This document shows, piece by piece, positions 52,436 through 63,691 of a stretch of DNA of 64,000 nucleotides (position 1 is the stretch's first letter; the number at the start of each line of letters is the position of its first letter). The translations under genes and the position numbers were made by a program. Origin of the DNA: Pseudothioclava nitratireducens (GTDB lineage Bacteria > Pseudomonadota > Alphaproteobacteria > Rhodobacterales > Rhodobacteraceae); the NCBI RefSeq assembly GCF_029210495.1, contig NZ_JARGDK010000005.1, positions 186,001 to 250,000 of the forward strand, given 5' to 3'. The notes beneath the pieces were generated by a model. The model saw nothing but the letters and a program-made list of their open reading frames with translations, had not been told where the DNA came from and made no database searches.

Positions 52436-52702
52436 ATGGCCAACACGCCCCAATCCAAGAAACGCGCCCGTCAGAACGAGCGTCGCTTCGACATCAACAA
52501 AGCCCGCCGTTCGCGCATCCGTACCTTCATCCGCAAAGTCGAAGAAGCAATCGCTTCGGGCGACTCGGCTTCGGCTGTTGCTGCTCTGCGCGCAGCTCAA
52601 CCCGAAATCGCACGGGGTGTGACCAAAGGTGTCATCCACAAGAATACCGCTTCGCGGAAGATCTCGCGCCTCGCCGCGCGCGTGAAGGCGCTCTCGGCCT
52701 GA
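52436..52702 (+). CDS. rpsT: 30S ribosomal protein S20
   Basis: 88-aa basic protein binding 16S rRNA early in 30S assembly. [20 protein letters not shown] at the N-terminus and [20 protein letters not shown] at the C-terminus are diagnostic. ATG 52436; the upstream frame extension is not homologous. It is transcribed alone and ends at a strong terminator before the dnaA leader region, a common location in this order. Confidence 0.97.
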   Translation: MANTPQSKKRARQNERRFDINKARRSRIRTFIRKVEEAIASGDSASAVAALRAAQPEIARGVTKGVIHKNTASRKISRLAARVKALSA

Positions 52703-52727
52703 TAAGGTCTTGATCGTTCAGAATTTT

Positions 52728-52760
52728 AAAGGGCGCCGATTTTGGCGCCCTTTTGTTTTT
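52728..52760 (+). terminator. Strong rpsT terminator
   Basis: AAAGGGCGCC-GATTTT-GGCGCCCTTT is a 10-bp perfect stem followed by TGTTTTT, 26 bases after the rpsT stop. Confidence 0.92.
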
Positions 52761-52814
52761 CTATATATTTCAAATGCTTAATTGGATGTGTTGCGGGATT
52801 ACCCAGCCATTTGA

Positions 52815-53009
52815 GATTCGGAAAAGAGAATCCTTCGTCAAGAGTGAAGTTCAGTTGCGCAAGGCTGGGCCGCCTTGCTAGCGTCCCCTTGCGATTCACG
52901 TCGCCTAGGGGGACATGACGCAACTTTCTGCGGTCGGAACGGGCGTAAAGTCTGCCACGACAAGCAAAAATAGCCGGCACTCTCGCCGCAGGAAGTGCGA
53001 ATCCGATTC
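52815..53009. promoter_or_regulatory. Cluster of five GANTC (CcrM) sites upstream of dnaA
   Basis: GATTC 52815, GAATC 52828, GATTC 52893, GAATC 52999 and GATTC 53005 fall within 195 bases. This is far denser than chance in high-G+C DNA (roughly one per several hundred bases). In alphaproteobacteria, GANTC methylation by CcrM couples gene expression, including dnaA in Caulobacter, to replication. Confidence 0.5.
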
Positions 53010-53166
53010 GAGGGGGGGAACCTCCAGCTTCGGCAGGTGATGCCATATCCGGTTTTTTCCGGTCGGTTCGTCATGTCCTATCGCGATGCTTTTCACGCGG
53101 GCTGCCCGCGCGATGCGTCCCCTTGGCCGGGATTGTGACTGAAGGTGTGTGTTTGGGACTGCGAAA

Positions 53167-54522
53167 ATGACTGAAGAGACCTGGGGGCGGGCGCGAAATG
53201 AATTACTCAAGACTGTTGGCAAGAATAACTTCACGACCTGGATTGAACCGCTCCGCATAGTCGATCTGTGTGACGGCATTGCCGCATTCGAAGCGCCCAC
53301 GAAATTCACGCGTGACTGGGTGTCCCGGAACTTTTCCGAGCCGATGCTGCATGAGCTGCGCAAAGCCGGTGCGCTTGTCGAACGTATCGAAATCCGAGTG
53401 GCAGAGCTTCGCGCCATTCCGGCGGCAGAACTCGGCAAGCCCAAAGTGCGCAAGCCGGTCCGTACCCATGACGAGGCCGATCTTCCCGGCGCGCCGCTCG
53501 ATGCGCGCTTCACCTTCGACAGTTTCGTGGTCGGCAAGCCCAACGAGTTGGCCCATGCCGCGGCCCGCCGTGTCGCGGAAGGCGGGCCCGTCACCTTCAA
53601 CCCGTTGTTCCTTTACGGTGGTGTGGGGCTCGGCAAAACGCACCTGATGCACGCCATCGCCCATGAGCTTCAGACCCGCAGACCTGATCTGCGCGTGCTT
53701 TACCTCTCGGCGGAGCAATTCATGTATCGCTTCGTGCAAGCCCTGCGCGAACGCCAGATCATGGACTTCAAAGAGCTGTTCCGCTCGGTGGACGTTCTCA
53801 TGGTTGACGATGTGCAATTCATCGCCGGCAAGGACAGCACGCAAGAAGAGTTCTTCCACACGTTCAATGCCTTGGTCGACCAGGGCAAACAGATCGTGAT
53901 TTCGGCGGATCGCGCGCCGGGCGAGATCAAAGACCTCGAAGAACGGATCAAGTCGCGCCTGCAATGCGGCCTCGTCGTGGACCTGCATCCGACCGATTAC
54001 GAGCTTCGCCTCGGCATCCTTCAGACCAAGACCGAAGCGTATCGCGTGCAGTATCCGGGCCTGCAATTGGCCGATGGGGTGCTTGAATTCCTCGCGCATC
54101 GCATCTCGACCAACGTGCGCGTTCTCGAAGGTGCCCTGACCCGGCTCTTTGCCTTTGCCTCTCTGGTCGGGCGGGAAATCACGCTGGACCTCGCGCAGGA
54201 ATGTCTGGTCGATATCCTGCGGGCCTCGGATCGCAAGGTCACGATCGAAGAAATCCAACGCAAGGTCGCCGAGCATTACAACATCCGCCTGTCGGATCTG
54301 GTCGGCCCGAAACGCGTGCGCACGATCGCGCGGCCGCGACAAATCGCCATGTATCTCGCCAAGCACCTCACCACCCGGAGCCTGCCCGAGATCGGGCGGC
54401 GTTTTGGCGGACGCGATCACACGACGATCATGCACGGCATTCGCAAAGTCGAGGAACTGCGTGGCGCGGATGTGCAACTTGCCGAGGATATCGACCTGTT
54501 GCGGCGGCTTCTTGAGGCCTGA
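53167..54522 (+). CDS. dnaA: Chromosomal replication initiator protein DnaA
   Basis: AAA+ ATPase that melts oriC, 451 aa. Domain I opens ETWGRARNELLKTVGKNNF; domain III has Walker A LYGGVGLGKTHLMHAI near residue 155, Walker B VLMVDDVQF near residue 215 and an arginine-finger region; domain IV ends with the DNA-binding signature RPRQIAMYLAKHLT and GGRDHTTIMHGIRK. ATG 53167 lacks a good ribosome-binding site; GTG 53149 is an alternative that adds six residues. dnaN follows 99 bases downstream. Confidence 0.97.
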   Translation: MTEETWGRARNELLKTVGKNNFTTWIEPLRIVDLCDGIAAFEAPTKFTRDWVSRNFSEPMLHELRKAGALVERIEIRVAELRAIPAAELGKPKVRKPVRTHDEADLPGAPLDARFTFDSFVVGKPNELAHAAARRVAEGGPVTFNPLFLYGGVGLGKTHLMHAIAHELQTRRPDLRVLYLSAEQFMYRFVQALRERQIMDFKELFRSVDVLMVDDVQFIAGKDSTQEEFFHTFNALVDQGKQIVISADRAPGEIKDLEERIKSRLQCGLVVDLHPTDYELRLGILQTKTEAYRVQYPGLQLADGVLEFLAHRISTNVRVLEGALTRLFAFASLVGREITLDLAQECLVDILRASDRKVTIEEIQRKVAEHYNIRLSDLVGPKRVRTIARPRQIAMYLAKHLTTRSLPEIGRRFGGRDHTTIMHGIRKVEELRGADVQLAEDIDLLRRLLEA

Positions 54523-54621
54523 GCCTTGACGACCCGGCCAAAGCGGCCGAATGTCCGAAAAAACTTGAGCCTGAGCGGGGGCGTGTTACGTTCCCGCTCC
54601 GGTCTGCCGTGAGGGATGGAA

Positions 54622-55740
54622 ATGAAGATCAGCATCGAACGCGCCGCACTTCTCAAAGCCGTTGCGCAAGCTCAATCGGTCGTGGAGCGTCGCAACACGA
54701 TCCCGATCCTCGCCAATGTGCTGATCGAGGCCGAGGGGGACACGGTTCAGTTCCGCGCAACCGACCTTGATATCGAGGTTGTCGACAAAGCGCCGGCGCA
54801 GGTCGAACGCGCGGGTGCCACGACCGTTTCGGCAGTGATGCTCCACGAGATCGTGCGCAAACTGCCCGATGGTTCTCTGGTGCAGCTTTCGGACGATCCG
54901 GCAGCGGGGCGTCTCTCGGTTCAGGCCGGGCGCTCGAGCTTCAATCTCGCGACGCTGCCGAAAGAAGATTTCCCGATCATGGCCACGTCGGAATATACGG
55001 CGAATTTCGCGGCGAAGGCGGGCGTGCTCAAGCGGCTGTTCGACAAGTCGAAATTTGCGATCTCGACGGAAGAAACACGCTACTATCTGAACGGTGTCTA
55101 CATGCATGTGGCCACCGGCGAAGATGGCCCCGCGCTGCGCTGCGTGGCGACCGACGGTCATCGTCTGGCCCGCATCGACGCGCCCCTTCCCGAGGGCGCT
55201 CAAGGCATGCCTGGCGTGATCGTCCCCCGCAAAACGGTGAACGAGCTGCGCAAGCTGCTGGACGACGATGACGCAGAGATCGCGGTGTCCGTCTCGGAAA
55301 CCAAGGTGCGCTTTGCAACCCCGGTCATCACGCTGACCTCGAAGGTGATCGACGGCACTTTCCCCGATTACACGCGCGTCATTCCGATGGGCAACACCCG
55401 TCGGCTTGAGGTCGATGCGAGCGAGTTCGCCAAGGCTGTTGACCGTGTGGCGACCGTCTCGTCCGAGCGCTCGCGCGCGGTCAAGCTGTCGCTCGATACC
55501 GACAAGCTGGTGCTCTCGGTCAATGCCCCCGATGCCGGTGCCGCAGAGGAAGAACTCGTCGTGGCATATGGCGATGAGCGTCTGGAAATTGGTTTTAACG
55601 CCAAGTATTTGCTGGAAATCGCCAGCCAGGTGGATCGCGAAAACGCGGTGTTCATGTTCAACTCCTCGGGTGATCCGACTTTGATGCGCGAGGGGAACGA
55701 TACCTCGGCGGTCTATGTCGTGATGCCGATGCGGGTGTGA
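54622..55740 (+). CDS. dnaN: DNA polymerase III beta subunit (sliding clamp)
   Basis: 372-aa ring-forming clamp made of three similar domains. It opens MKISIERAALLKAVAQAQSV and NTIPILANVLIEAEG, and ends in the clamp C-terminus YVVMPMRV. ATG 54622 was chosen because GAGGG lies six bases upstream and the length matches the family; an ATG at 54616 has no spacing for it. It is encoded between dnaA and recF. Confidence 0.97.
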   Translation: MKISIERAALLKAVAQAQSVVERRNTIPILANVLIEAEGDTVQFRATDLDIEVVDKAPAQVERAGATTVSAVMLHEIVRKLPDGSLVQLSDDPAAGRLSVQAGRSSFNLATLPKEDFPIMATSEYTANFAAKAGVLKRLFDKSKFAISTEETRYYLNGVYMHVATGEDGPALRCVATDGHRLARIDAPLPEGAQGMPGVIVPRKTVNELRKLLDDDDAEIAVSVSETKVRFATPVITLTSKVIDGTFPDYTRVIPMGNTRRLEVDASEFAKAVDRVATVSSERSRAVKLSLDTDKLVLSVNAPDAGAAEEELVVAYGDERLEIGFNAKYLLEIASQVDRENAVFMFNSSGDPTLMREGNDTSAVYVVMPMRV

Positions 55741-55770
55741 CCCGATCCCTGATGTCGCAATGAGGTCGAG

Positions 55771-56838
55771 ATGCTGACGGAACTGACCCTGTTGCAGTTC
55801 CGCTCGCATCGTCGTGCCGAACTGCATCTCGACGGGCGTCCCGTTGCTATTTTCGGGCCGAACGGCGCAGGTAAAACCAACATCCTCGAAGCGGTTTCGA
55901 TGCTCTCGCCCGGTCGCGGCTTGCGCCGGGCCAGCGCCGAAGAGCTGATGCGCCGGGACGAGGCGGTCGGTTGGAAGATCACCGCGCAGCTTGGCAATGG
56001 TCAGGAGGTGGAAACATCGGCCCGGCCCGGTCAGGGGCGCGAGGTTCTGATCGACGGAAAAACGGTCGCGCAGGTTGCGCTTGGCCGCCTGCTCCGCGTT
56101 GTCTGGCTGGTGCCCGCGATGGACCGGTTGTGGATCGAGGGGGCCGAGGGGCGGCGGCGCTTTCTCGACCGGCTGACGCTGTCCTTCGTGCCAACCCATG
56201 CAGACGCGGTCCTCACCTATGAAAAGGCGATGCGCGAGCGAAACCGGCTGCTCAAGGACATGGTCCGGGATGCGGCATGGTATCACGCGCTCGAACAGCG
56301 GATGGCCGAGGCTGGCGCGGAAATCCGTGCGAACCGTGGGCTGGCTCTCTCACGGCTCAGGGCAGCGCAAACCGATAGCGAAACCGCCTTCCCAGCGGCC
56401 GAGTTGACGATCGTTTCCGAAGGGCCGGACAGTTTGGCAGAGGCTCTGGCCGAAGGACGCTCGCGTGACATGGCCGCTGGCCGCACGCTTCAGGGCCCGC
56501 ATCGCGCCGATCTCGAAGCGATTTATGCGGTCAAGACCCAGCCCGCCGCGCAATGCTCGACCGGGGAACAGAAAGCGCTGTTGATTTCCCTCATCCTCGC
56601 CAATGCCCGCGCGTTGAAACAGGAAACCGGCGCGGCGCCTATCGTATTGCTGGACGAGGTCGCAGCCCATCTCGATGCGGACCGGCGCGCCGCACTCTAT
56701 GACGAGATCTGCGCCTTGGGTGTTCAGGCCTTCATGACCGGGACCGATGGCAATCTGTTCGACAGTCTGGGGTCGCGCGCGCAATACTGGACAGTGTCTG
56801 AGAAAGCGGGCACCTCCGTTTTGCATCAGGAGAGTTAG
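55771..56838 (+). CDS. recF: DNA replication and repair protein RecF
   Basis: SMC-like ATPase that loads RecA at gaps with RecO and RecR. FGPNGAGKTNILEAVSMLSP near residue 32 is Walker A, CSTGEQKALLISLILANARAL near residue 270 the signature motif, and IVLLDEVAAHLD near residue 293 Walker B. At 355 aa. GAGGTCGAG precedes the ATG. Its TAG stop is directly followed by the ATG of the next gene, with no base between. Confidence 0.96.
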   Translation: MLTELTLLQFRSHRRAELHLDGRPVAIFGPNGAGKTNILEAVSMLSPGRGLRRASAEELMRRDEAVGWKITAQLGNGQEVETSARPGQGREVLIDGKTVAQVALGRLLRVVWLVPAMDRLWIEGAEGRRRFLDRLTLSFVPTHADAVLTYEKAMRERNRLLKDMVRDAAWYHALEQRMAEAGAEIRANRGLALSRLRAAQTDSETAFPAAELTIVSEGPDSLAEALAEGRSRDMAAGRTLQGPHRADLEAIYAVKTQPAAQCSTGEQKALLISLILANARALKQETGAAPIVLLDEVAAHLDADRRAALYDEICALGVQAFMTGTDGNLFDSLGSRAQYWTVSEKAGTSVLHQES

Positions 56839-59809
<2,971 letters not shown>

Positions 59810-59832
59810 TGTGAGGGTCGGACAAAAATCGG

Positions 59833-59861
59833 AGGGCACCGTCATCAGCGGTGCCCTTTTT
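59833..59861 (+). terminator. gyrB terminator
   Basis: AGGGCACC-GTCATCAGC-GGTGCCCT with TTTTT, 24 bases after the gyrB stop and just before the end of the convergent fliP gene. Confidence 0.88.
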
Positions 59862-59866
59862 CATGG

Positions 59867-60592
59867 TCACATATAGCTGCGCACCAAGGCGTCCGAAATC
59901 AACACCCAGCCATCCGCCACCACAAAGAAGGCGAGCTTGAATGGCAATGCAACGATGGCCGGCGGTACCATCATCATCCCCATCGACATCAGCACTGCCG
60001 ACACCACCAGGTCGATGATCAGAAAGGGCAGAAAGACCAGAAATCCGATCTCGAACGCGCGTGTAATCTCGGAGAGCAGGAAGGAGGGCACGAGCGTCGA
60101 CAAGGGCGCCTGCGCCATCTCACCGGTAAAAGCTGGTTCCGGTCGCATATCCAGCAAGGAAACGAATGTCTCGGGCGATGTCCGCCCCGCCATGAAAACG
60201 CGGAACGGCTCAATCCCCCGCTCGAATGCCTCCATGAGGGCCATCTGACCATTCATCAGTGGCTCAATCGCAGTCCGCCAGCTTTCTGTGAACACTGGCT
60301 CCATCACGAACCATGTCAGGAACAACGCGAGGCTGACGATAAGCATATTGGGCGGCGATTGCTGAAGCCCCATCCCCTGCCGCAGGATCGAGAGAACAGT
60401 CACGATGAAGGGAAAGCAGGTCACCATGATGGCCAGACCCGGCGCAAGGCTGATCAGCGTGATCCCCGCAATCAAGAGCAGCGAGCGGCCGGCAAGGCTT
60501 TCGCCTTCGCCAAAATTCAGGGTGATTTCCTGCGCCGCAGCCGGGGCCGCAAAAAAAATAAGTGCAAGGATCAGAAGACCGCGCATGGTCAT
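59867..60592 (-). CDS. fliP: Flagellar export gate protein FliP
   Basis: Core membrane component of the flagellar type III export gate. A signal peptide (LLILALIFFAAPAAAQ) is followed by four hydrophobic segments. Signatures are FPFIVTVLSILRQGMGLQQS near residue 60, LVPSFLLSEITRAFEIGFLV near residue 163, LPFLIIDLVVSAVLMSMGMM and LPFKLAFFVVADGW. At 241 aa, usual. The ATG overlaps the fliN stop by four bases, so the order fliF-fliH-fliN-fliP is one operon. fliQ and fliR do not follow here. Confidence 0.96.
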   Translation of the reverse strand: MTMRGLLILALIFFAAPAAAQEITLNFGEGESLAGRSLLLIAGITLISLAPGLAIMVTCFPFIVTVLSILRQGMGLQQSPPNMLIVSLALFLTWFVMEPVFTESWRTAIEPLMNGQMALMEAFERGIEPFRVFMAGRTSPETFVSLLDMRPEPAFTGEMAQAPLSTLVPSFLLSEITRAFEIGFLVFLPFLIIDLVVSAVLMSMGMMMVPPAIVALPFKLAFFVVADGWVLISDALVRSYM

Positions 60593-60873
60593 AGCCCATC
60601 CCGCAGGTCGGCAACCTCGGTCAATCGAACCGCAAGCTGCCCGGTCGCATCCCCCTCCAACTCCGTAAGTTCGCCCCGAGCGATCAACTTGTCCCCGACA
60701 TAAAGTTCCACAGGGTCGTCCACGCGCCGGTCGAGAGGCAGCACGGCGTCCCGCTTGAGGCGCAACAGCTCCCGGACAAGCGGACGTGCGCGTCCAACGG
60801 AAATCGTGATCTCGATCGGGACTTGGGTGAACGGGTTACCTGCATGGCCGTCGTTCGGCTCATTGGTTTCCAT
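60589..60873 (-). CDS. fliN: Flagellar motor switch protein FliN
   Basis: 94-aa C-ring protein. The single SpoA/SURF1 domain has FTQVPIEITISVGRARPLVR near residue 15 and LPLDRRVDDPVELYVGDKLI near residue 45, then ARGELTELEGDATGQLAVRL, which is characteristic. FliN with FliM and FliG makes the switch and docks FliH for export. It overlaps fliH by 14 bases and fliP by four. Confidence 0.94.
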   Translation of the reverse strand: METNEPNDGHAGNPFTQVPIEITISVGRARPLVRELLRLKRDAVLPLDRRVDDPVELYVGDKLIARGELTELEGDATGQLAVRLTEVADLRDGL

Positions 60874-61459
60874 CTTGGGCTCCGATGCTGTTTGAGAAAT
60901 AGGTATTCACGGCTGCTTCGATCCGCGCGATGACGCCATCAAGATCAATCTGCACCTCTTGATGTTCCAGCCGGAGGTAAACCTGGCCTTCCGGCAGTGT
61001 CGGCTCACCGCTGAACACGAAGGGCAGGGACGTCTGGGCCGACAAAATCTCTTTGACCTGACCGAGAACTGCGGGGTTCGCAACGATACAAATCGGCGCT
61101 GAGACACGGTCTTCGGCGACCTCCTGAAGCTGTTCCAGAACGATCCTCGGCAAACTGTCGCGGGCAATCGCGGGCAGGACCTTCGTGGTCATTTCAACAA
61201 GCAGTGGTCGCAGCGATTCAAGCAGATGCGTGCGCGCCTCCTCATAAGTGACGGAAAGCGCCAAGAGGTTTTTACCCAGATCAAGGTGCAGGCGTGTGGT
61301 TTCGGAATTCTGCGCGGCGATGGCATCGTCCCAACCCGCCGTGTAGCCTTTTTCAAAAGCAACGAGCTTGGTTTCCTCAAGCGCCTCCGGGTCGAGAACG
61401 ACCTGGTCGAGCGTGTCGCCCTCTGTCTCGAACGACTCGAGTTTCAGTCGGCCACTCAT
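60860..61459 (-). CDS. fliH: FliH-like flagellar assembly protein (199 aa)
   Basis: An N-terminal acidic helical part contains FEKGYTAGWDDAIAAQ, the G-x-x-x-G-type pattern seen in FliH. A C-terminal part (IVLEQLQEVAEDRVSAPICI, then LEHQEVQIDLDGVIARIEAA) resembles the FliH/HrpE fold. FliH regulates the export ATPase FliI and links it to FliN. fliI itself is not in the window. The position between fliF and fliN, with overlaps on both sides, supports the call; sequence similarity in this family is low. Confidence 0.8.
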   Translation of the reverse strand: MSGRLKLESFETEGDTLDQVVLDPEALEETKLVAFEKGYTAGWDDAIAAQNSETTRLHLDLGKNLLALSVTYEEARTHLLESLRPLLVEMTTKVLPAIARDSLPRIVLEQLQEVAEDRVSAPICIVANPAVLGQVKEILSAQTSLPFVFSGEPTLPEGQVYLRLEHQEVQIDLDGVIARIEAAVNTYFSNSIGAQDGNQ

Positions 61460-63072
61460 GACAGCGTCTCCTCTTTCTCGTCCATCCAGCTGCGCAGAAT
61501 CTCAACCGTCTCGGACTGACGTTCCTCGATGAGTCGCTTGATACGGGCCACCGGATCGTCGGAGATCGCGTCATCGAAAGCATTCCCCATGGCCATAGGC
61601 ATCTGGAGATCGTCGAGCGCAAAATCCGACACAAGCTGCATGTCCTTATCGGGGTAGTCTGAATCTGCGATTTCTCCGGTAAGAGCCTGCGTATCCGGCT
61701 CTGGTGGAGGCAGTTCGGCCATGTTGCGGATGTTCCGCTGCATCAGGATCGGACGCATGACGAACAACCCCAGCACAAGCGCAACGATCGCCAGCACCGC
61801 GAGCTGGACAAGCTGCATCACATCAAGCCCTGACGGGCTGAACAGACCCGCCTCGACCATGTCGCCCGGGGCGGTGATCGGCTCGAACTCCATGGACCGG
61901 AGCGTGATCGTATCGCCACGCGCTTCGTCGAAGCCGACAGCAGATGCCACGAGCGCCCGCAATGCCTCCAATTCATCGTCCGAACGCGGGGTCCAGACGG
62001 CATTTCCTTCAGCGTCCACACTGTGCTCACCATCGACGAGCACCGCGACCGAGAGACGCTTGATCGCACCGGGGGTCCGCAGCACCTCTCGCGTGGTTTC
62101 AGAAACCTCGTAATTGGTCCGCTCCCGCACTTCGCTCGAACGGCTCTGCGATTTGCCTGAGTTGCCCGCATCACCTTCGGGAAGATTTGAGGCTACGCTC
62201 ACACCGCCCGGCTTGGTGTCATCGGCGCTCTTGCTGCGTTCCTCGGTGTCGGTCGAGATCGCCACACGCCCCTCCGGGTCGATCAGCCGCTCGGTGATGG
62301 CCTCTCGTTCGGTGACGGTTTCAAGCGCGACCTCAACGACCGCATTTCCGTAGCCAACGCGCGCTTCGAGCAGGCGCTCCACGCTCTGCTTGAGCACCGC
62401 GGCGCGATCCTGCCCATCCAGAGCCGTCTGCGCCTCATCTCCGATCGCGACGAGGCCACTTTGGCTGTCGATAATCGAAACATCCTCGGGCCGCATCCCG
62501 GCCACCGCCGAGGCAACCATGAATTTCAAAGCCTTCGCTTGTGGCGGGGTCAGTCCCCCGTTCACGGTCGAGACCGTAACCGACGCTGTCGGTGCCATCC
62601 CACGCCGGAAGGATTGATGCGTCGGGTTGGAAATATGGACACGTGCCGAGCGAATCGCTGGATTAGAGACGATGGTGCGAGCCAGCTCCCCCTCTTTGGC
62701 ACGCCAATAGGCTGCGTCGAACATTTGCGCGGTTGTCCCAAAACCCGACATGCTGTCGAGCAGTTCGTAACCGCTGCCACCGGTAGCCGGCAGACCCTCC
62801 GCCGCAAGCGTCATGCGCAACTCGTCGCGACGCGCCGCATCGACATAGATCGAGTCGCCCCGCACCTCATACATGAGGCCGCGCTGCTCCAACGCCGCGA
62901 TCACCTCTCCCGACTCAGGACCGTCAAGGCCGGCATAGAGCAGGGCCATGGAAGGTTTCGATGCGATGGCAGACATCGCCAGAACCATGGCAAACATGGC
63001 GATTGTCGCCCCGATGACGATCACGCGGCGGCGATTGTCCAAGGTCTGCCAGAGATCAGAGAGTTGTTTCAA
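61456..63072 (-). CDS. fliF: Flagellar M-ring protein FliF (TTG start)
   Basis: Forms the MS ring in the inner membrane, 538 aa. A first membrane segment (VIVIGATIAMFAMVLAMSAI) is followed by ring-building domains with LLYAGLDGPESGEVIAALEQ, a YRAKEGELARTIVSN-like segment and GLTPPQAKALKFMVASAVAG. A second segment near the C-terminus (LVQLAVLAIVALVLGLFVM) precedes a cytoplasmic FliG-binding tail. The TTG at 63072 is chosen because GGAGGT lies six to seven bases upstream and homology starts there; an ATG at 63117 has no such site. It is the first gene of the fliF-fliH-fliN-fliP operon. Confidence 0.93.
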   Translation of the reverse strand: MKQLSDLWQTLDNRRRVIVIGATIAMFAMVLAMSAIASKPSMALLYAGLDGPESGEVIAALEQRGLMYEVRGDSIYVDAARRDELRMTLAAEGLPATGGSGYELLDSMSGFGTTAQMFDAAYWRAKEGELARTIVSNPAIRSARVHISNPTHQSFRRGMAPTASVTVSTVNGGLTPPQAKALKFMVASAVAGMRPEDVSIIDSQSGLVAIGDEAQTALDGQDRAAVLKQSVERLLEARVGYGNAVVEVALETVTEREAITERLIDPEGRVAISTDTEERSKSADDTKPGGVSVASNLPEGDAGNSGKSQSRSSEVRERTNYEVSETTREVLRTPGAIKRLSVAVLVDGEHSVDAEGNAVWTPRSDDELEALRALVASAVGFDEARGDTITLRSMEFEPITAPGDMVEAGLFSPSGLDVMQLVQLAVLAIVALVLGLFVMRPILMQRNIRNMAELPPPEPDTQALTGEIADSDYPDKDMQLVSDFALDDLQMPMAMGNAFDDAISDDPVARIKRLIEERQSETVEILRSWMDEKEETLS

Positions 63073-63133
63073 CCTGCACCTCCATTCGACGGACGTTCTG
63101 TCCGCCAGTGAGGCCATCTTTCTCAGATTGCCC

Positions 63134-63148
63134 TTAACAATCGGTTAG
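63134..63148. promoter_or_regulatory. CtrA-like box between divergent fliF and fliL
   Basis: TTAA-CAATCGG-TTAG matches TTAA-N7-TTAA at seven of eight positions. It lies 62-76 bases upstream of the fliF TTG and 22 upstream of the fliL ATG, where a CtrA dimer could drive both class II flagellar units. Confidence 0.5.
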
Positions 63149-63169
63149 TGGGTTTGGGGCTATTGAGGG

Positions 63170-63682
63170 ATGAACGAAGAAATCGGTAGCCACATGTCTG
63201 ACAAGAACGAACCCGAGGGCGAAGCCCCCAAAAAGCGCTCCAAACTGCCGCTTATCATCGGTCTAGTGCTGATGATTGCGCTTGGGGGCGGCGGCTTTTA
63301 CGCGGTCTATTCCGGTCTCATTCTAGGCGGCGAACCGACCCCGGAGCACGTTGCAGATGATACGCCCGTGCCAGAGGCTCTACCTGACATCGCATTCGTG
63401 CCGCTGGACCCGATGGTGATTTCACTCGGCGGTGCCGTGACGCGCCATTTGCGCTTCTCGGCGCAGCTAGAGGTTGCCGAAGCCTACAAGGCGGAGGTGG
63501 AGCTGTTGAAACCGCGCGTCATGGATGTCTTGAACGGCTACCTGCGCGCAGTCGAGGTCACGGATCTCGAAAATCCCAGCGCTCTCTTCAAGCTGCGTGC
63601 GCAGATGCTGCGGCGCGTTCAGATCGTGACCGGCGAAGGCCGCGTGCGCGACCTGCTGATTATCGAATTCGTCCTGAACTAG
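63170..63682 (+). CDS. fliL: Flagellar basal body-associated protein FliL
   Basis: Single-pass inner-membrane protein that assists stator function, 170 aa. A charged N-terminus (EGEAPKKRSK) is followed by a membrane segment (LPLIIGLVLMIALGGGGFYA) and a periplasmic domain (MVISLGGAVTRHLRFSAQLE, MDVLNGYLRAVE, VTGEGRVRDLLIIEFVLN). An ATG at 63194 would give the length usual in relatives; the ATG at 63170 is the longest choice, and neither has a strong ribosome-binding site. The next gene follows after nine bases. Confidence 0.92.
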   Translation: MNEEIGSHMSDKNEPEGEAPKKRSKLPLIIGLVLMIALGGGGFYAVYSGLILGGEPTPEHVADDTPVPEALPDIAFVPLDPMVISLGGAVTRHLRFSAQLEVAEAYKAEVELLKPRVMDVLNGYLRAVEVTDLENPSALFKLRAQMLRRVQIVTGEGRVRDLLIIEFVLN

Positions 63683-63691
63683 GAGCATCCG

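Larger units (their letters stand above)
52703..53166. other. rpsT-dnaA intergenic region
   Basis: 464 bases holding the rpsT terminator, an AT-rich patch (about 52755-52785), five GANTC sites and an 11-base direct repeat GCGTCCCCTTG (52881-52891 and 53115-53125). I searched by eye for the DnaA box TTATCCACA and close variants on both strands and found none convincing, so oriC is not claimed here. Reading frames in the gap overlap the terminator and were not called. Confidence 0.6.

Noticed and set aside
52726-53046. A 106-codon minus-strand frame upstream of dnaA
   Set aside because: It reads through the rpsT terminator stem and has no ribosome-binding site or recognisable content.
52703-53166. 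oriC with DnaA boxes next to dnaA
   Set aside because: No TTATCCACA or one-mismatch array found by eye on either strand, so an origin is not supported by what I can see. A computed DnaA-box scan and GC skew would decide.
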